Source: Pedobacter sp. UBA1951
GTDB lineage: Bacteria; Bacteroidota; Bacteroidia; Sphingobacteriales; Sphingobacteriaceae
NCBI GenBank assembly: GCA_002336465.1
Contig: DDEP01000039.1
Location: forward strand, 1-14,135
Reading direction: 5' to 3'
DNA length: 14,135 nt
A program made the position numbers and the translations under genes. Shown here piece after piece: positions 1-6,435 of the stretch (position 1 is the first letter of the stretch; the number at the start of each line of letters is the position of its first letter). The notes under the pieces are model-generated. The model was not told the DNA's origin, did no database searches, and was given only the letters and a program-made list of their open reading frames with translations.

Positions 1-6
1 AGGAAG

Positions 7-1410
7 ATGAAAATAGCTTTTCATGGAGCTGCTCAAAATGTTACAGGCTCTAAACATTTGGTAACATTAGATAATGGGCAAAAAATATTATTAGATTGTG
101 GAATGTTCCAAGGCATGGGGCACGAAACAGAAGAACTGAATGAAAACTTTGGCTTTAATCCGGCAGAAGTTAATGTACTGGTGCTATCGCATGCGCATAT
201 TGATCATTGTGGTTTAATACCCCGTTTGGTAGCTCAAGGTTTTAGAGGGAAGATTTTTTGTACGCCCGCTACTAGTGAGCTGAGTAAAATATTACTGCTT
301 GACTCTGCTAAGATCCAAGCTGGTGATTTGAAATATAAGAACAAAAAATTGCTTAAAAGAGGTTTGCTTTTAGAGAAACCTTTATATGATGAGCAAGATG
401 TACTGTATGCCATGAGCTTTTTTGAAAAAGTGCCCTATGATACAGAAACCGAAATATTGCCTAACGTTAGCGTTAAGTTTGTTGATGCTGGACATATTAT
501 TGGAAGTGCATCGGTACATTTAACCATAAAGCAAGAAGATAAAATTACCAAAATCTCTTTTAGTGGAGATGTGGGGCAATACGGGGATATGCTTTTGCGC
601 CCACCTCAACCTTTTGCGCAGGCTGATTATATTTTACTGGAATCTACTTACGGGGATCGGCTTCATGAAGATGCGCAACCTACAGATAAAGCTTTATTAG
701 AAGTTGTGCTAAAAACCTGTGTAGAGAAAAAAGGCAAGCTCATTATACCGGCATTTAGTGTAGGCAGAACTCAAGAAATTTTATTTGTGTTGAATAATTT
801 GAGCTTGGAAGGCAAATTGCCGCATGTTAAGGTGTTTGTAGATAGTCCTTTATCGGCAAAGGCTACAACCATTGTAGAAAATCACAGAGAGGGTTATAGT
901 GATGAGGTACTGGATGTTTTGAAGATAGACGATAATCCTTTTGAATTTCCGGGCTTGTCTTATATAGATGATGTAGAAGATTCAAAAGCCCTAAACTATC
1001 TTGAAGAACCTTGCATTATTATCTCTGCTTCGGGCATGGCAGAAGCCGGAAGGGTAAAACATCATATCAAGAATAATATAGGTGATCATAAGAATACCAT
1101 TTTAATGGTTGGTTATTGCGAGCCTAATTCTTTGGGAGGAAGATTAAAAAGTGGAGCAACGGAGGTGAGTATATATGGTGAGCTTTTTAATGTAGTTGCA
1201 GAAGTAGCCAGTATCCAATCTATGAGTGCACACGGAGATTACCAGGATCTCTTAAAATTTATCTCTAACCAAGATCAATCCAAAGTGAGAACATTGTTCT
1301 TGGTTCATGGCGAGTATGAAGTACAACAGGTTTTTAGGCAAAAATTATTGGCAGTAGGTTATAAAAATGTAGAAATACCTGCACGTCATCAAGAATTTAA
1401 CCTCTATTAA
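7..1410 (+). CDS. MBL-fold / beta-CASP metallo-ribonuclease (YSH1/CPSF73-like)
   Basis: Predicted cytoplasmic zinc-dependent nuclease that cleaves RNA; related proteins act as exo- and/or endonucleases in RNA processing. The 467-aa protein has the metallo-beta-lactamase signature HAHIDHCG (residues 62-69), the downstream metal ligands H163 (DAGHIIGSA) and D188 (FSGDVG), and the beta-CASP motif ESTYGDR (212-218). It also has SGMAEAGRVKHH (342-353), SAHGDY (407-412) and the C-terminal LVHGE (432-436). Order and length match a complete member of the family. The ATG gives the usual N-terminus (short strand, then NVTGS); AGGAAG abuts it with no spacer, so it is not a normal ribosome site. The sequence before position 1 is not visible, so its operon context is unknown. 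The 3' end overlaps the convergent response regulator by four bases. The fold is certain; the RNA substrate cannot be read from sequence. Confidence 0.93.
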   Translation: MKIAFHGAAQNVTGSKHLVTLDNGQKILLDCGMFQGMGHETEELNENFGFNPAEVNVLVLSHAHIDHCGLIPRLVAQGFRGKIFCTPATSELSKILLLDSAKIQAGDLKYKNKKLLKRGLLLEKPLYDEQDVLYAMSFFEKVPYDTETEILPNVSVKFVDAGHIIGSASVHLTIKQEDKITKISFSGDVGQYGDMLLRPPQPFAQADYILLESTYGDRLHEDAQPTDKALLEVVLKTCVEKKGKLIIPAFSVGRTQEILFVLNNLSLEGKLPHVKVFVDSPLSAKATTIVENHREGYSDEVLDVLKIDDNPFEFPGLSYIDDVEDSKALNYLEEPCIIISASGMAEAGRVKHHIKNNIGDHKNTILMVGYCEPNSLGGRLKSGATEVSIYGELFNVVAEVASIQSMSAHGDYQDLLKFISNQDQSKVRTLFLVHGEYEVQQVFRQKLLAVGYKNVEIPARHQEFNLY

Positions 1411-2048
1411 ATATTAATCAGGTTGTTTTTGATTGCATATACAACTAGGCCGGTTCTTGATTTGATATTGAGTTTAGCAAAAAGAGATTCTCTGTAATTA
1501 TCTACGGTGCGTGGACTAACACCCATTTTATCGGCAATTTCCTTATAGGTAAGTTCTGTGCTGCAATATTGTAAAAAAGTGGACTCTTTTTCTGTAAAAT
1601 GAGGGGTAAGCTTATCGTTTTTAAGCGAGGTAAGCAACCTGCCCGAAACTAGCTCATTAACATAAAAACCTTTTTCAACCATGGTTACAATAGCTAAGTG
1701 CAGATCAATAGGTTTAGATTCCTTAACCAAGTAACCACCTGCACCTGCTTTTAGCATACCAATAATTTCTTTCTCGTTATCAAACATACTTAAAGCCAGT
1801 ACCAATATATGAGGATAATTGTTTTTGATCCATTTGGTTGTTTCATAACCATCCATTAACGGCATATTAATGTCCATTAATACCACTTGTATGTTAGAAT
1901 GCAGTTTTATTTTATCCTGAAAATCTATGCCATTTTCGGCTTCAAAAGAAATGGAAATATCATCAAATTCACTGAGTAGGCTAGCTAAGCCCGATCTAAA
2001 TAAAGTATGATCATCTACAATTGCTATTGAAATTTTTTTACCGGCCAT
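1407..2048 (-). CDS. NarL/FixJ-family response regulator (REC + LuxR HTH)
   Basis: Cytoplasmic phosphorylation-dependent transcription factor, 213 aa. The receiver domain (about 5-120) has the acidic pair D12/D13 (VDDH), phospho-acceptor D59 (LMDINMP), switch residue S87 and K109 (YLVKE), so all catalytic positions are present. The C-terminal GerE/LuxR helix-turn-helix (about 150-213) includes FTEKE, YKEIADKMGVSPRTVDNYR and a second half reading LFAKLNIKSRTGLVVYA. It is the last gene of a four-gene minus-strand operon. Its ATG lies four bases after the stop of the histidine kinase, which is almost certainly its cognate kinase. Its stop codon is shared within TTAA with the convergent beta-CASP gene, and no terminator hairpin separates them. 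Target genes are unknown. Confidence 0.95.
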   Translation of the reverse strand: MAGKKISIAIVDDHTLFRSGLASLLSEFDDISISFEAENGIDFQDKIKLHSNIQVVLMDINMPLMDGYETTKWIKNNYPHILVLALSMFDNEKEIIGMLKAGAGGYLVKESKPIDLHLAIVTMVEKGFYVNELVSGRLLTSLKNDKLTPHFTEKESTFLQYCSTELTYKEIADKMGVSPRTVDNYRESLFAKLNIKSRTGLVVYAIKNNLINI

Positions 2049-2052
2049 GAAA

Positions 2053-2838
2053 TTAAGGATAAAGTAGTTTTATATGAATAGAGGTGCCCTTATTAATAAC
2101 AGAGTTGATATTTAAGGATCCTTGAACCATTTCTACACGTTTACGTACAGAACTTAGCCCCAATCCGTTATACCCAGCTTTGTTAACGTCAAAACCTATA
2201 CCATCATCAGTTATGGTTATATCAAGGTATTTTTCTCTTAGCTGTATATCTACAGTTATATGATTTGCATTTGAGTGTTTGATAATATTGTTAAAGATTT
2301 CTTGAACCAATCTTAAAAGGATCAAGTCTTTTTGCGGAGAAACAAAATTGAGTTCTAAAAGCTGGTTATTAATGGTTAATTGGTAACGCCCGGTTTTCTC
2401 AACATGGTCAAACTCCTGTTGTAAGGCCGTTCCCAGACCCATCATTAATATGTTTTCGGCTTGCATTAATTTAGCCAGAGCTCTCAATTCTCGAATAGAG
2501 TTATTAACCAATTCTATTGAGTTATCTATTTTCTGCTTTGCCTTTTCTGTATGCTCAATGTTGATAGAATTTAGGTTGAGGGCTGTTAAACTAAGCAGCT
2601 GACCAATATTATCATGTAGATCAGCTGCTATAGTTTGCATAGTTTGTTCTTGTACCTCGATTTGGGTTTTTAAAACCTCTGCTTCAAATTTTTGGTTCAA
2701 TATTACCTTTTCTTCTTCGTGAGCTCTTTTCTTGCGTAAATACTCTTTAATATAAATAAGCAGGAAAACCGGTGCAATTAAGAATACACAGGTAGCTAAT
2801 ATGATGATGTTAACAATTTCTGATGGCGAGAACTGCAT
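2053..2838 (-). CDS. NarL-type sensor histidine kinase with one membrane helix
   Basis: I start it at the ATG at 2836-2838 (261 aa, MQFSPSEIVN) rather than an in-frame TTG 18 bases upstream, because this N-terminus is usual for short Bacteroidetes kinases. From this Met, one transmembrane helix spans about 10-30. A charged coiled-coil (about 31-72) follows, then a HisKA_3 dimerisation region with phospho-acceptor H75 in LHDNIGQLLSL. The HATPase domain has the N-box EIFNNIIKHS (180-189), the G1 box DDGIGF (211-216) and the G2 box GLGLSSVR (225-232). There is no periplasmic or PAS sensor domain, so signal input probably comes through the membrane or a partner protein. The start lies inside the 3' end of the upstream seven-helix gene (43-base overlap). 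The response regulator follows after four bases. Kinase identity is secure; the stimulus is unknown. Confidence 0.93.
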   Translation of the reverse strand: MQFSPSEIVNIIILATCVFLIAPVFLLIYIKEYLRKKRAHEEEKVILNQKFEAEVLKTQIEVQEQTMQTIAADLHDNIGQLLSLTALNLNSINIEHTEKAKQKIDNSIELVNNSIRELRALAKLMQAENILMMGLGTALQQEFDHVEKTGRYQLTINNQLLELNFVSPQKDLILLRLVQEIFNNIIKHSNANHITVDIQLREKYLDITITDDGIGFDVNKAGYNGLGLSSVRKRVEMVQGSLNINSVINKGTSIHIKLLYP

Positions 2839-3452
2839 ATAAATGAATAAGACCAAATGCCATAAAGTATAGCGTTTAAAGTTAGCATAATATAGACTAA
2901 AATCTCGTATGCAAACGGTTTATTGCTAAAAATTACGTTCATAAAGAGGTTATACACCGTACTTCCAAAATAGAAAAATAATACTGCCGCCACCCACCAA
3001 AAGCCTAAGTTGTTTCTTATGGAGATGATTTTATCGCTTTTCATTAAATTATGATAATAATATAGACATAGAAATACGATCAATACCGATGCTACCATAA
3101 TCGCAGTAGTTTGAAATTTAAAAAAACCACGGGTAAATGATCCATATAGATATACTGCTATAAAGATGAGATAAGTAGCAATATACAGCGGTTTAACATT
3201 TTTCTTGAATGGTTTTATAAAATGGTATAACCCAAAACTAATGTATAGAGCCTCAAATAAAATGTAAATATTAAAAATCCAAATGTTGGATTTGTTTGTA
3301 CACATCATCCATAAGAAACCTGAAGTTTCTGTAATGCATACCAAGCCTAGATATAACTTTGTAAAGAGCGTAAATTTATCATTGCCTTTTAAAAAGCATA
3401 ATGCCATCACAAAACATATGAATTCAAAAAGAATGTTTGCTGATGAGATCAT
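2796..3452 (-). CDS. Seven-helix integral membrane protein, possible sensor partner
   Basis: Unrecognised 218-aa membrane protein. I see seven hydrophobic segments at about 4-21, 30-50, 57-79, 88-105, 113-134, 147-171 and 181-206. Positive charge collects in alternate loops: KGNDKF and FTK (22-32), KPFKKNVK (80-87), MKSDKIISIR (137-146) and the C-terminal SRHQK. By the positive-inside rule this predicts N-out/C-in, the topology of seven-helix receptors. No transporter, rhodopsin or enzyme motif is visible; in particular there is no retinal lysine in a recognisable context. The ATG overlaps the preceding stop as ATGA (3449-3452), and the 3' end overlaps the kinase start by 43 bases, so translation is probably coupled. 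Context suggests it modulates or senses for the adjacent kinase, which lacks its own sensor. That is inference; it may be unrelated to signalling. Confidence 0.85.
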   Translation of the reverse strand: MISSANILFEFICFVMALCFLKGNDKFTLFTKLYLGLVCITETSGFLWMMCTNKSNIWIFNIYILFEALYISFGLYHFIKPFKKNVKPLYIATYLIFIAVYLYGSFTRGFFKFQTTAIMVASVLIVFLCLYYYHNLMKSDKIISIRNNLGFWWVAAVLFFYFGSTVYNLFMNVIFSNKPFAYEILVYIMLTLNAILYGIWSYSFICSSRHQKLLTSSY

Positions 3453-3937
3453 TCAAAAGGGCAAAGAGGTTTGTTTTCTTCTGTATAAATTTCACTATCG
3501 CAATCACAATCCTTATTAGGAGGGCATAAAGTTCCTCTGTTTTGAGGAGACATTTTTATAATACCGTCCTCGTTAAATAATTTATCCTCAGAAAAATAAT
3601 CGATATGTTTTTCAGGTATATCAATATTTTGATGGGTTGATACAAATACTACGGTATTTCTGTAGGCATATTCGGGACATTCAACCGGAGGATTGCTGCC
3701 ATAATTGGCAAAATAAATACGTACCCCATCTGTTTCTTTACCGGGGTTTATGGCCGCTGTTGTTCTGCGTTCTTCATTTAATCTAGCTACCATTTCATTA
3801 AGTTGTTCCAAACTAAACCAAACAGCTATTGTGTTAGCATAGTTTCCCTTAACATCTCTCTCTTGTTTACTAAGGAAATTGTTTACCATTACTTTGGCTT
3901 CGTCAAATGGTATTCCGTCTGCGGTTAATCTCTTCAT
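3449..3937 (-). CDS. Conserved-looking hypothetical soluble protein with Cys-rich tail
   Basis: First gene of the signalling operon. I choose the ATG at 3935-3937 (162 aa, MKRLTADGIPFDEAKVM) over a TTG 75 bases upstream, whose extension is poorly protein-like. There is no signal peptide or membrane helix, so it is probably cytoplasmic. The N-terminal part is helical and charged (about 1-60). The middle has strand-rich stretches GVRIYFANYG (71-80) and RNTVVFVSTHQN (93-104). The tail contains C138, C144, C146 and C159 (CPPNKDCDC...LCP), which could bind a metal or form disulphides. From memory it resembles unnamed proteins often seen in Sphingobacteria; I know no assigned function. Its stop overlaps the start of the seven-helix gene as ATGA, linking it to the kinase and regulator. 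A role as a soluble accessory to the signalling cassette is inference. Confidence 0.83.
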   Translation of the reverse strand: MKRLTADGIPFDEAKVMVNNFLSKQERDVKGNYANTIAVWFSLEQLNEMVARLNEERRTTAAINPGKETDGVRIYFANYGSNPPVECPEYAYRNTVVFVSTHQNIDIPEKHIDYFSEDKLFNEDGIIKMSPQNRGTLCPPNKDCDCDSEIYTEENKPLCPFE

Positions 3938-3960
3938 TGTTCTTAAATAATTTAATGGTT

Positions 3961-3995
3961 TAAATATATATAAAGATTTGCTAAAAATGCTTAAA
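3961..3995 (-). promoter_or_regulatory. Possible Bacteroidetes-type promoter of the signalling operon
   Basis: On the minus strand, TATATTTA (3961-3968) matches the Bacteroidetes -7 consensus TAnnTTTG at all but the last base. A TTTA (3992-3995) lies 23 bases further upstream, near the expected -33 TTTG. It sits about 25 bases before the chosen ATG at 3937. AT-richness makes chance matches likely, so this is only suggestive. Confidence 0.25.
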
Positions 3996-4022
3996 GCATG
4001 TAATGCGTACAAGGGTTTAATT

Positions 4023-4176
4023 GCTGTATGTAATACCGTAAAAATACCCTTTTGTTTAAGGTGTTTTATTGAAAAGTGTTCATTCTGTTAAGTGATAACT
4101 TTGAGAAGCTTAACGGATAAATGTGGTTTGTACTAGGGTTATAAACTGCTCATCGGTTTAAAAAGCTGTATGTATT
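4023..4176. repeat. Direct repeat GCTGTATGTAWT in a divergent intergenic region
   Basis: The 255-base gap between the divergent operon start (3937) and the LuxR-type gene (4193) holds GCTGTATGTAAT at 4023-4034 and GCTGTATGTATT at 4165-4176, 11 of 12 identical. One copy lies near each gene, so they could be sites for a shared regulator, perhaps the LuxR-type protein itself. Nothing else in this gap is clearly functional. Two copies of a 12-mer could be chance. Confidence 0.25.
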
Positions 4177-4192
4177 TCTAACTAAATTTATC

Positions 4193-4636
4193 ATGTACAA
4201 GAATACTTTTCAGCCTTTAGAAGAAGGTACAGAAATACCTAAGAACAACCCGTTAAATGTGAGTTGGTCTGCTTATAAAATGAAAGGTAATCAAACCTAC
4301 GATGACCCCGAGCTAAATATTTATATTGCAGATAAGCAAAAAGCTACCATTACTTTAGAAGTTGAAATAGAAGAATTGACCTTTTACATTAAGCGCTTTA
4401 AAGATATTGTTAACGAAAACATTGAACTGAAGAGATGTACTAGCAAGTTCAACACCCTAACAAAAATGGAAAAATTAGTGCTCTCATATTTACTAAAAGG
4501 ATATAGCTCTCGTAAAATTGCCGATCAATTATTTTTATCTTATCACACTATTTTCACCCATAGAAAGAACCTTAGACAAAAATTAAAGTATAATTCCCTA
4601 ACAGACATTATGCATTATAAGATTTTTTTCTCTTAG
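4193..4636 (+). CDS. Small LuxR-type DNA-binding regulator without receiver domain
   Basis: 147-aa probable transcription factor. The C-terminal GerE/LuxR helix-turn-helix (about 85-147) shows LTKMEKLVLSYLLKGYSS (89-106), RKIADQLFLS (107-116) and the recognition helix YHTIFTHRKNLRQKL (117-131). There is no receiver domain and no phospho-acceptor. The section before the HTH (about 55-82, VEIEELTFYIKRF...NENIELK) reads like the helical linker of larger Bacteroidetes PAS-LuxR regulators, but the PAS domain itself is absent. So it looks like a shortened relative, intact as an ORF. It is divergent from the four-gene signalling operon and ends at a strong terminator, so it is monocistronic. It may regulate itself or the divergent operon; the effector is unknown. 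Confidence 0.88.
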   Translation: MYKNTFQPLEEGTEIPKNNPLNVSWSAYKMKGNQTYDDPELNIYIADKQKATITLEVEIEELTFYIKRFKDIVNENIELKRCTSKFNTLTKMEKLVLSYLLKGYSSRKIADQLFLSYHTIFTHRKNLRQKLKYNSLTDIMHYKIFFS

Positions 4637-4670
4637 CACGTGATAAATATCTTAAAACTGATTGTGCAAA

Positions 4671-4700
4671 AAAAGAGGCTGGTATTTACCAGCCTCTTTT
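4671..4700. terminator. Bidirectional rho-independent terminator
   Basis: A perfect 13-bp stem, AAAAGAGGCTGGT (4671-4683) with ACCAGCCTCTTTT (4688-4700), encloses a 4-base loop. It is followed by T-rich sequence on the plus strand and preceded by an A-run (T-run on the minus strand). It separates the plus-strand LuxR-type gene from the convergent minus-strand M28 peptidase and fits termination of both. Confidence 0.92.
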
Positions 4701-4707
4701 AATTTTA

Positions 4708-6282
4708 TTATTGTCTCGCAGGTGCCGGTTTAGGCATTTCTTTGCGAGGTAGTTTTTGTGCTCTTTCTGAAGTATGATAAACAAAAGAAGCTACAATCGT
4801 TGCTGATTTTTTAAGGTCATCCTCAACTAAACGATCATAAGTATCTTGATTTGAGTGGTGTGTACGAGTATTGTAATCCATTGGATCTTGGATAAACTGG
4901 AAACCTGGTAATCCAACGCCATCAAAAGCCAAGTGGTCTGTACCTCCAGTATTATTTAAGGTAACAGTTTTAGCACCTAAATCAGCAAATGGGGCTAACC
5001 AAGCCTGAAAAATATCTTTAACGGCAGTATTACCTTGCGTATAAATACCTCTAATAGTACCCGTTCCATTATCTAAGTTATAGTAAGCACTTAATTTCTC
5101 ATGTTCAGGTTTTACCGCCATAGTTGCAGGATCTGCAAAATGTTGTTTAACGTATCCTCTTGAACCAAATAAACCTTGTTCTTCAGAACTCCATAATGCA
5201 ATTCTGATGGTACGTTTAGGTTTAAAATCAATTGCTTTTAAAATACGCATAGCTTCAATCATTACGGTAGATCCGGCTGCATTATCGGTGGCACCAGTAC
5301 CTGCATGCCATGAATCATAGTGACCACCTATCATTACAATCTCACTTTTCAATTTAGGATCTGTACCTGGAATTTCGCCAACTACATTATAACCTTTAGG
5401 ATCTTCGTTATAGAAAGAGGTTTTTATATCAGCTTCAATCTCAACTTTTTCTCCACCACGTAATAATCTTAAAACGTGTAGATAGTCTTCGGCAGAGATC
5501 TCAAGCTCAGGAGAAACAGGTTTAGCATCTAAAGCATATGATGCGCCGTTGCTGGTAAAAAATGTACCGTAGCTACCACGTGCATAAGTTAAAATTAAGC
5601 CTACATTTTCTTGTAACAATGCTTCATTAATAGCAGCTCTGTTCTGACGCATTCTCATCATCATGGCCATTTGGTTATTTCCTGATCTTTGAGGACGGTT
5701 TCCTTGTCCTGCAGTTGCAGGTTCTTGAGCAGCCATCTCGGCTAGTTTTTCATCTGTGTAACGTACTACATCAGGGGTGTAAGAATTCTTTAAAGGCTGT
5801 ATAGCAACAGACTCGATCATAATAATTTTACCCGCAAGTTTGCCTTTATATTTATTTAAGTCGGTTACTGTATCAGCTTTGATCAAGATAACCTCAGATT
5901 TGATAGGGCCATTTGTGCCAGGTGTCCATGCTTTAGGGTAACCGATAATAGGACGGTAAAAAGGTTTAGTGGTTGCAGCATAGTATTTGTCAACCTGCCA
6001 TCCCTTACCGAAATCGCCCCAAGCCTCTAAATGCACATTTTTTAAGCCAATTTCATTGAAATATTTTACAGCCCATTCCTGTGCTCTTTTTAAGCCCGGC
6101 GAATTGGATAAACGTGGACCGGCAACGTCTGTGATTTTGTAAGCAATTTCCATTGCTTTTGATTTTTCTAACCCCTCTGTCCTGATTTTCTGAACAGCAG
6201 CGGTGTTGACAGGCTCTTGTGCCAAAGCAGCAAAACAAGCAACAACAGCCAGTGTGGTGGTAGTAGTAAATTTTTTGAACAT
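4708..6282 (-). CDS. Secreted M28 family zinc metallopeptidase with PA-type insert
   Basis: Predicted exported aminopeptidase/carboxypeptidase-type enzyme, 524 aa. The signal peptide is residues 1-21 with cleavage after ALA (FAALA/QEP). The Zn and catalytic residues of M28 are all visible: H321 and D323 (GGHYDS), D333 (ATDNAAG), E367/E368 (SSEEQGLFG), D404 (YNLDNG) and H476 (THHSNQDT). The central region (about 125-290) fits a protease-associated domain inserted before the catalytic core. It contains a Met/Asn/Gln/Arg-rich stretch (about 195-215) and the C-terminus is Lys/Pro-rich. No T9SS C-terminal domain is seen, so it is probably periplasmic or envelope-associated. The start is divergent from a second M28 gene; the end faces a strong terminator. 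Substrate is unknown; the family acts on peptides, often dipeptides or N-terminal residues. Confidence 0.95.
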   Translation of the reverse strand: MFKKFTTTTTLAVVACFAALAQEPVNTAAVQKIRTEGLEKSKAMEIAYKITDVAGPRLSNSPGLKRAQEWAVKYFNEIGLKNVHLEAWGDFGKGWQVDKYYAATTKPFYRPIIGYPKAWTPGTNGPIKSEVILIKADTVTDLNKYKGKLAGKIIMIESVAIQPLKNSYTPDVVRYTDEKLAEMAAQEPATAGQGNRPQRSGNNQMAMMMRMRQNRAAINEALLQENVGLILTYARGSYGTFFTSNGASYALDAKPVSPELEISAEDYLHVLRLLRGGEKVEIEADIKTSFYNEDPKGYNVVGEIPGTDPKLKSEIVMIGGHYDSWHAGTGATDNAAGSTVMIEAMRILKAIDFKPKRTIRIALWSSEEQGLFGSRGYVKQHFADPATMAVKPEHEKLSAYYNLDNGTGTIRGIYTQGNTAVKDIFQAWLAPFADLGAKTVTLNNTGGTDHLAFDGVGLPGFQFIQDPMDYNTRTHHSNQDTYDRLVEDDLKKSATIVASFVYHTSERAQKLPRKEMPKPAPARQ

Positions 6283-6299
6283 ATAATTAGTTTTTGGTT

Positions 6300-6316
6300 T
6301 TAGCTAAAAAAGCTAA
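6300..6316. repeat. Short inverted repeat in the leader of the minus-strand M28 gene
   Basis: TTAGCT (6300-6305) and AGCTAA (6311-6316) form a perfect 6-bp inverted repeat around five A's, 17 to 34 bases upstream of the ATG at 6282. It could be a small operator or leader hairpin, but a 6-bp AT-rich palindrome may be chance. Confidence 0.25.
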
Positions 6317-6385
6317 TTTAATTTTTAATGTGAATTTACATTTTATATAGGCTTGTTTTAGCTATCTATTCAGAATTTTACAGAT

Positions 6386-6421
6386 TTTGTGATGCATTAA
6401 AAGTTGTATCATTTAACTTTA
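6386..6421 (+). promoter_or_regulatory. Possible Bacteroidetes-type promoter of the second M28 gene
   Basis: TTTG (6386-6389) and TAACTTTA (6414-6421) resemble the -33 TTTG and -7 TAnnTTTG elements. The spacer is 24 bases, slightly long, and the last base of the -7 box is A. The -7 box lies 14 bases before the ATG at 6436, giving a very short leader. Confidence 0.33.
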
Positions 6422-6435
6422 AGAAAAACCATGCA

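Noticed and set aside
3283..3519. Plus-strand 78-aa ORF
   Set aside because: It lies antisense across the seven-helix and 162-aa genes and has no recognisable protein features.
4087..4114. Inverted repeat GTTAAG...CTTAAC in the divergent intergenic region
   Set aside because: Only six bases per arm with a 16-base spacer in AT-rich DNA; expected by chance.
6053..6238. Minus-strand 61-aa ORF within the M28 gene
   Set aside because: It is in another frame of the signal-peptide and N-terminal region of a well-supported M28 gene; Cys/Arg-rich nonsense-like composition.
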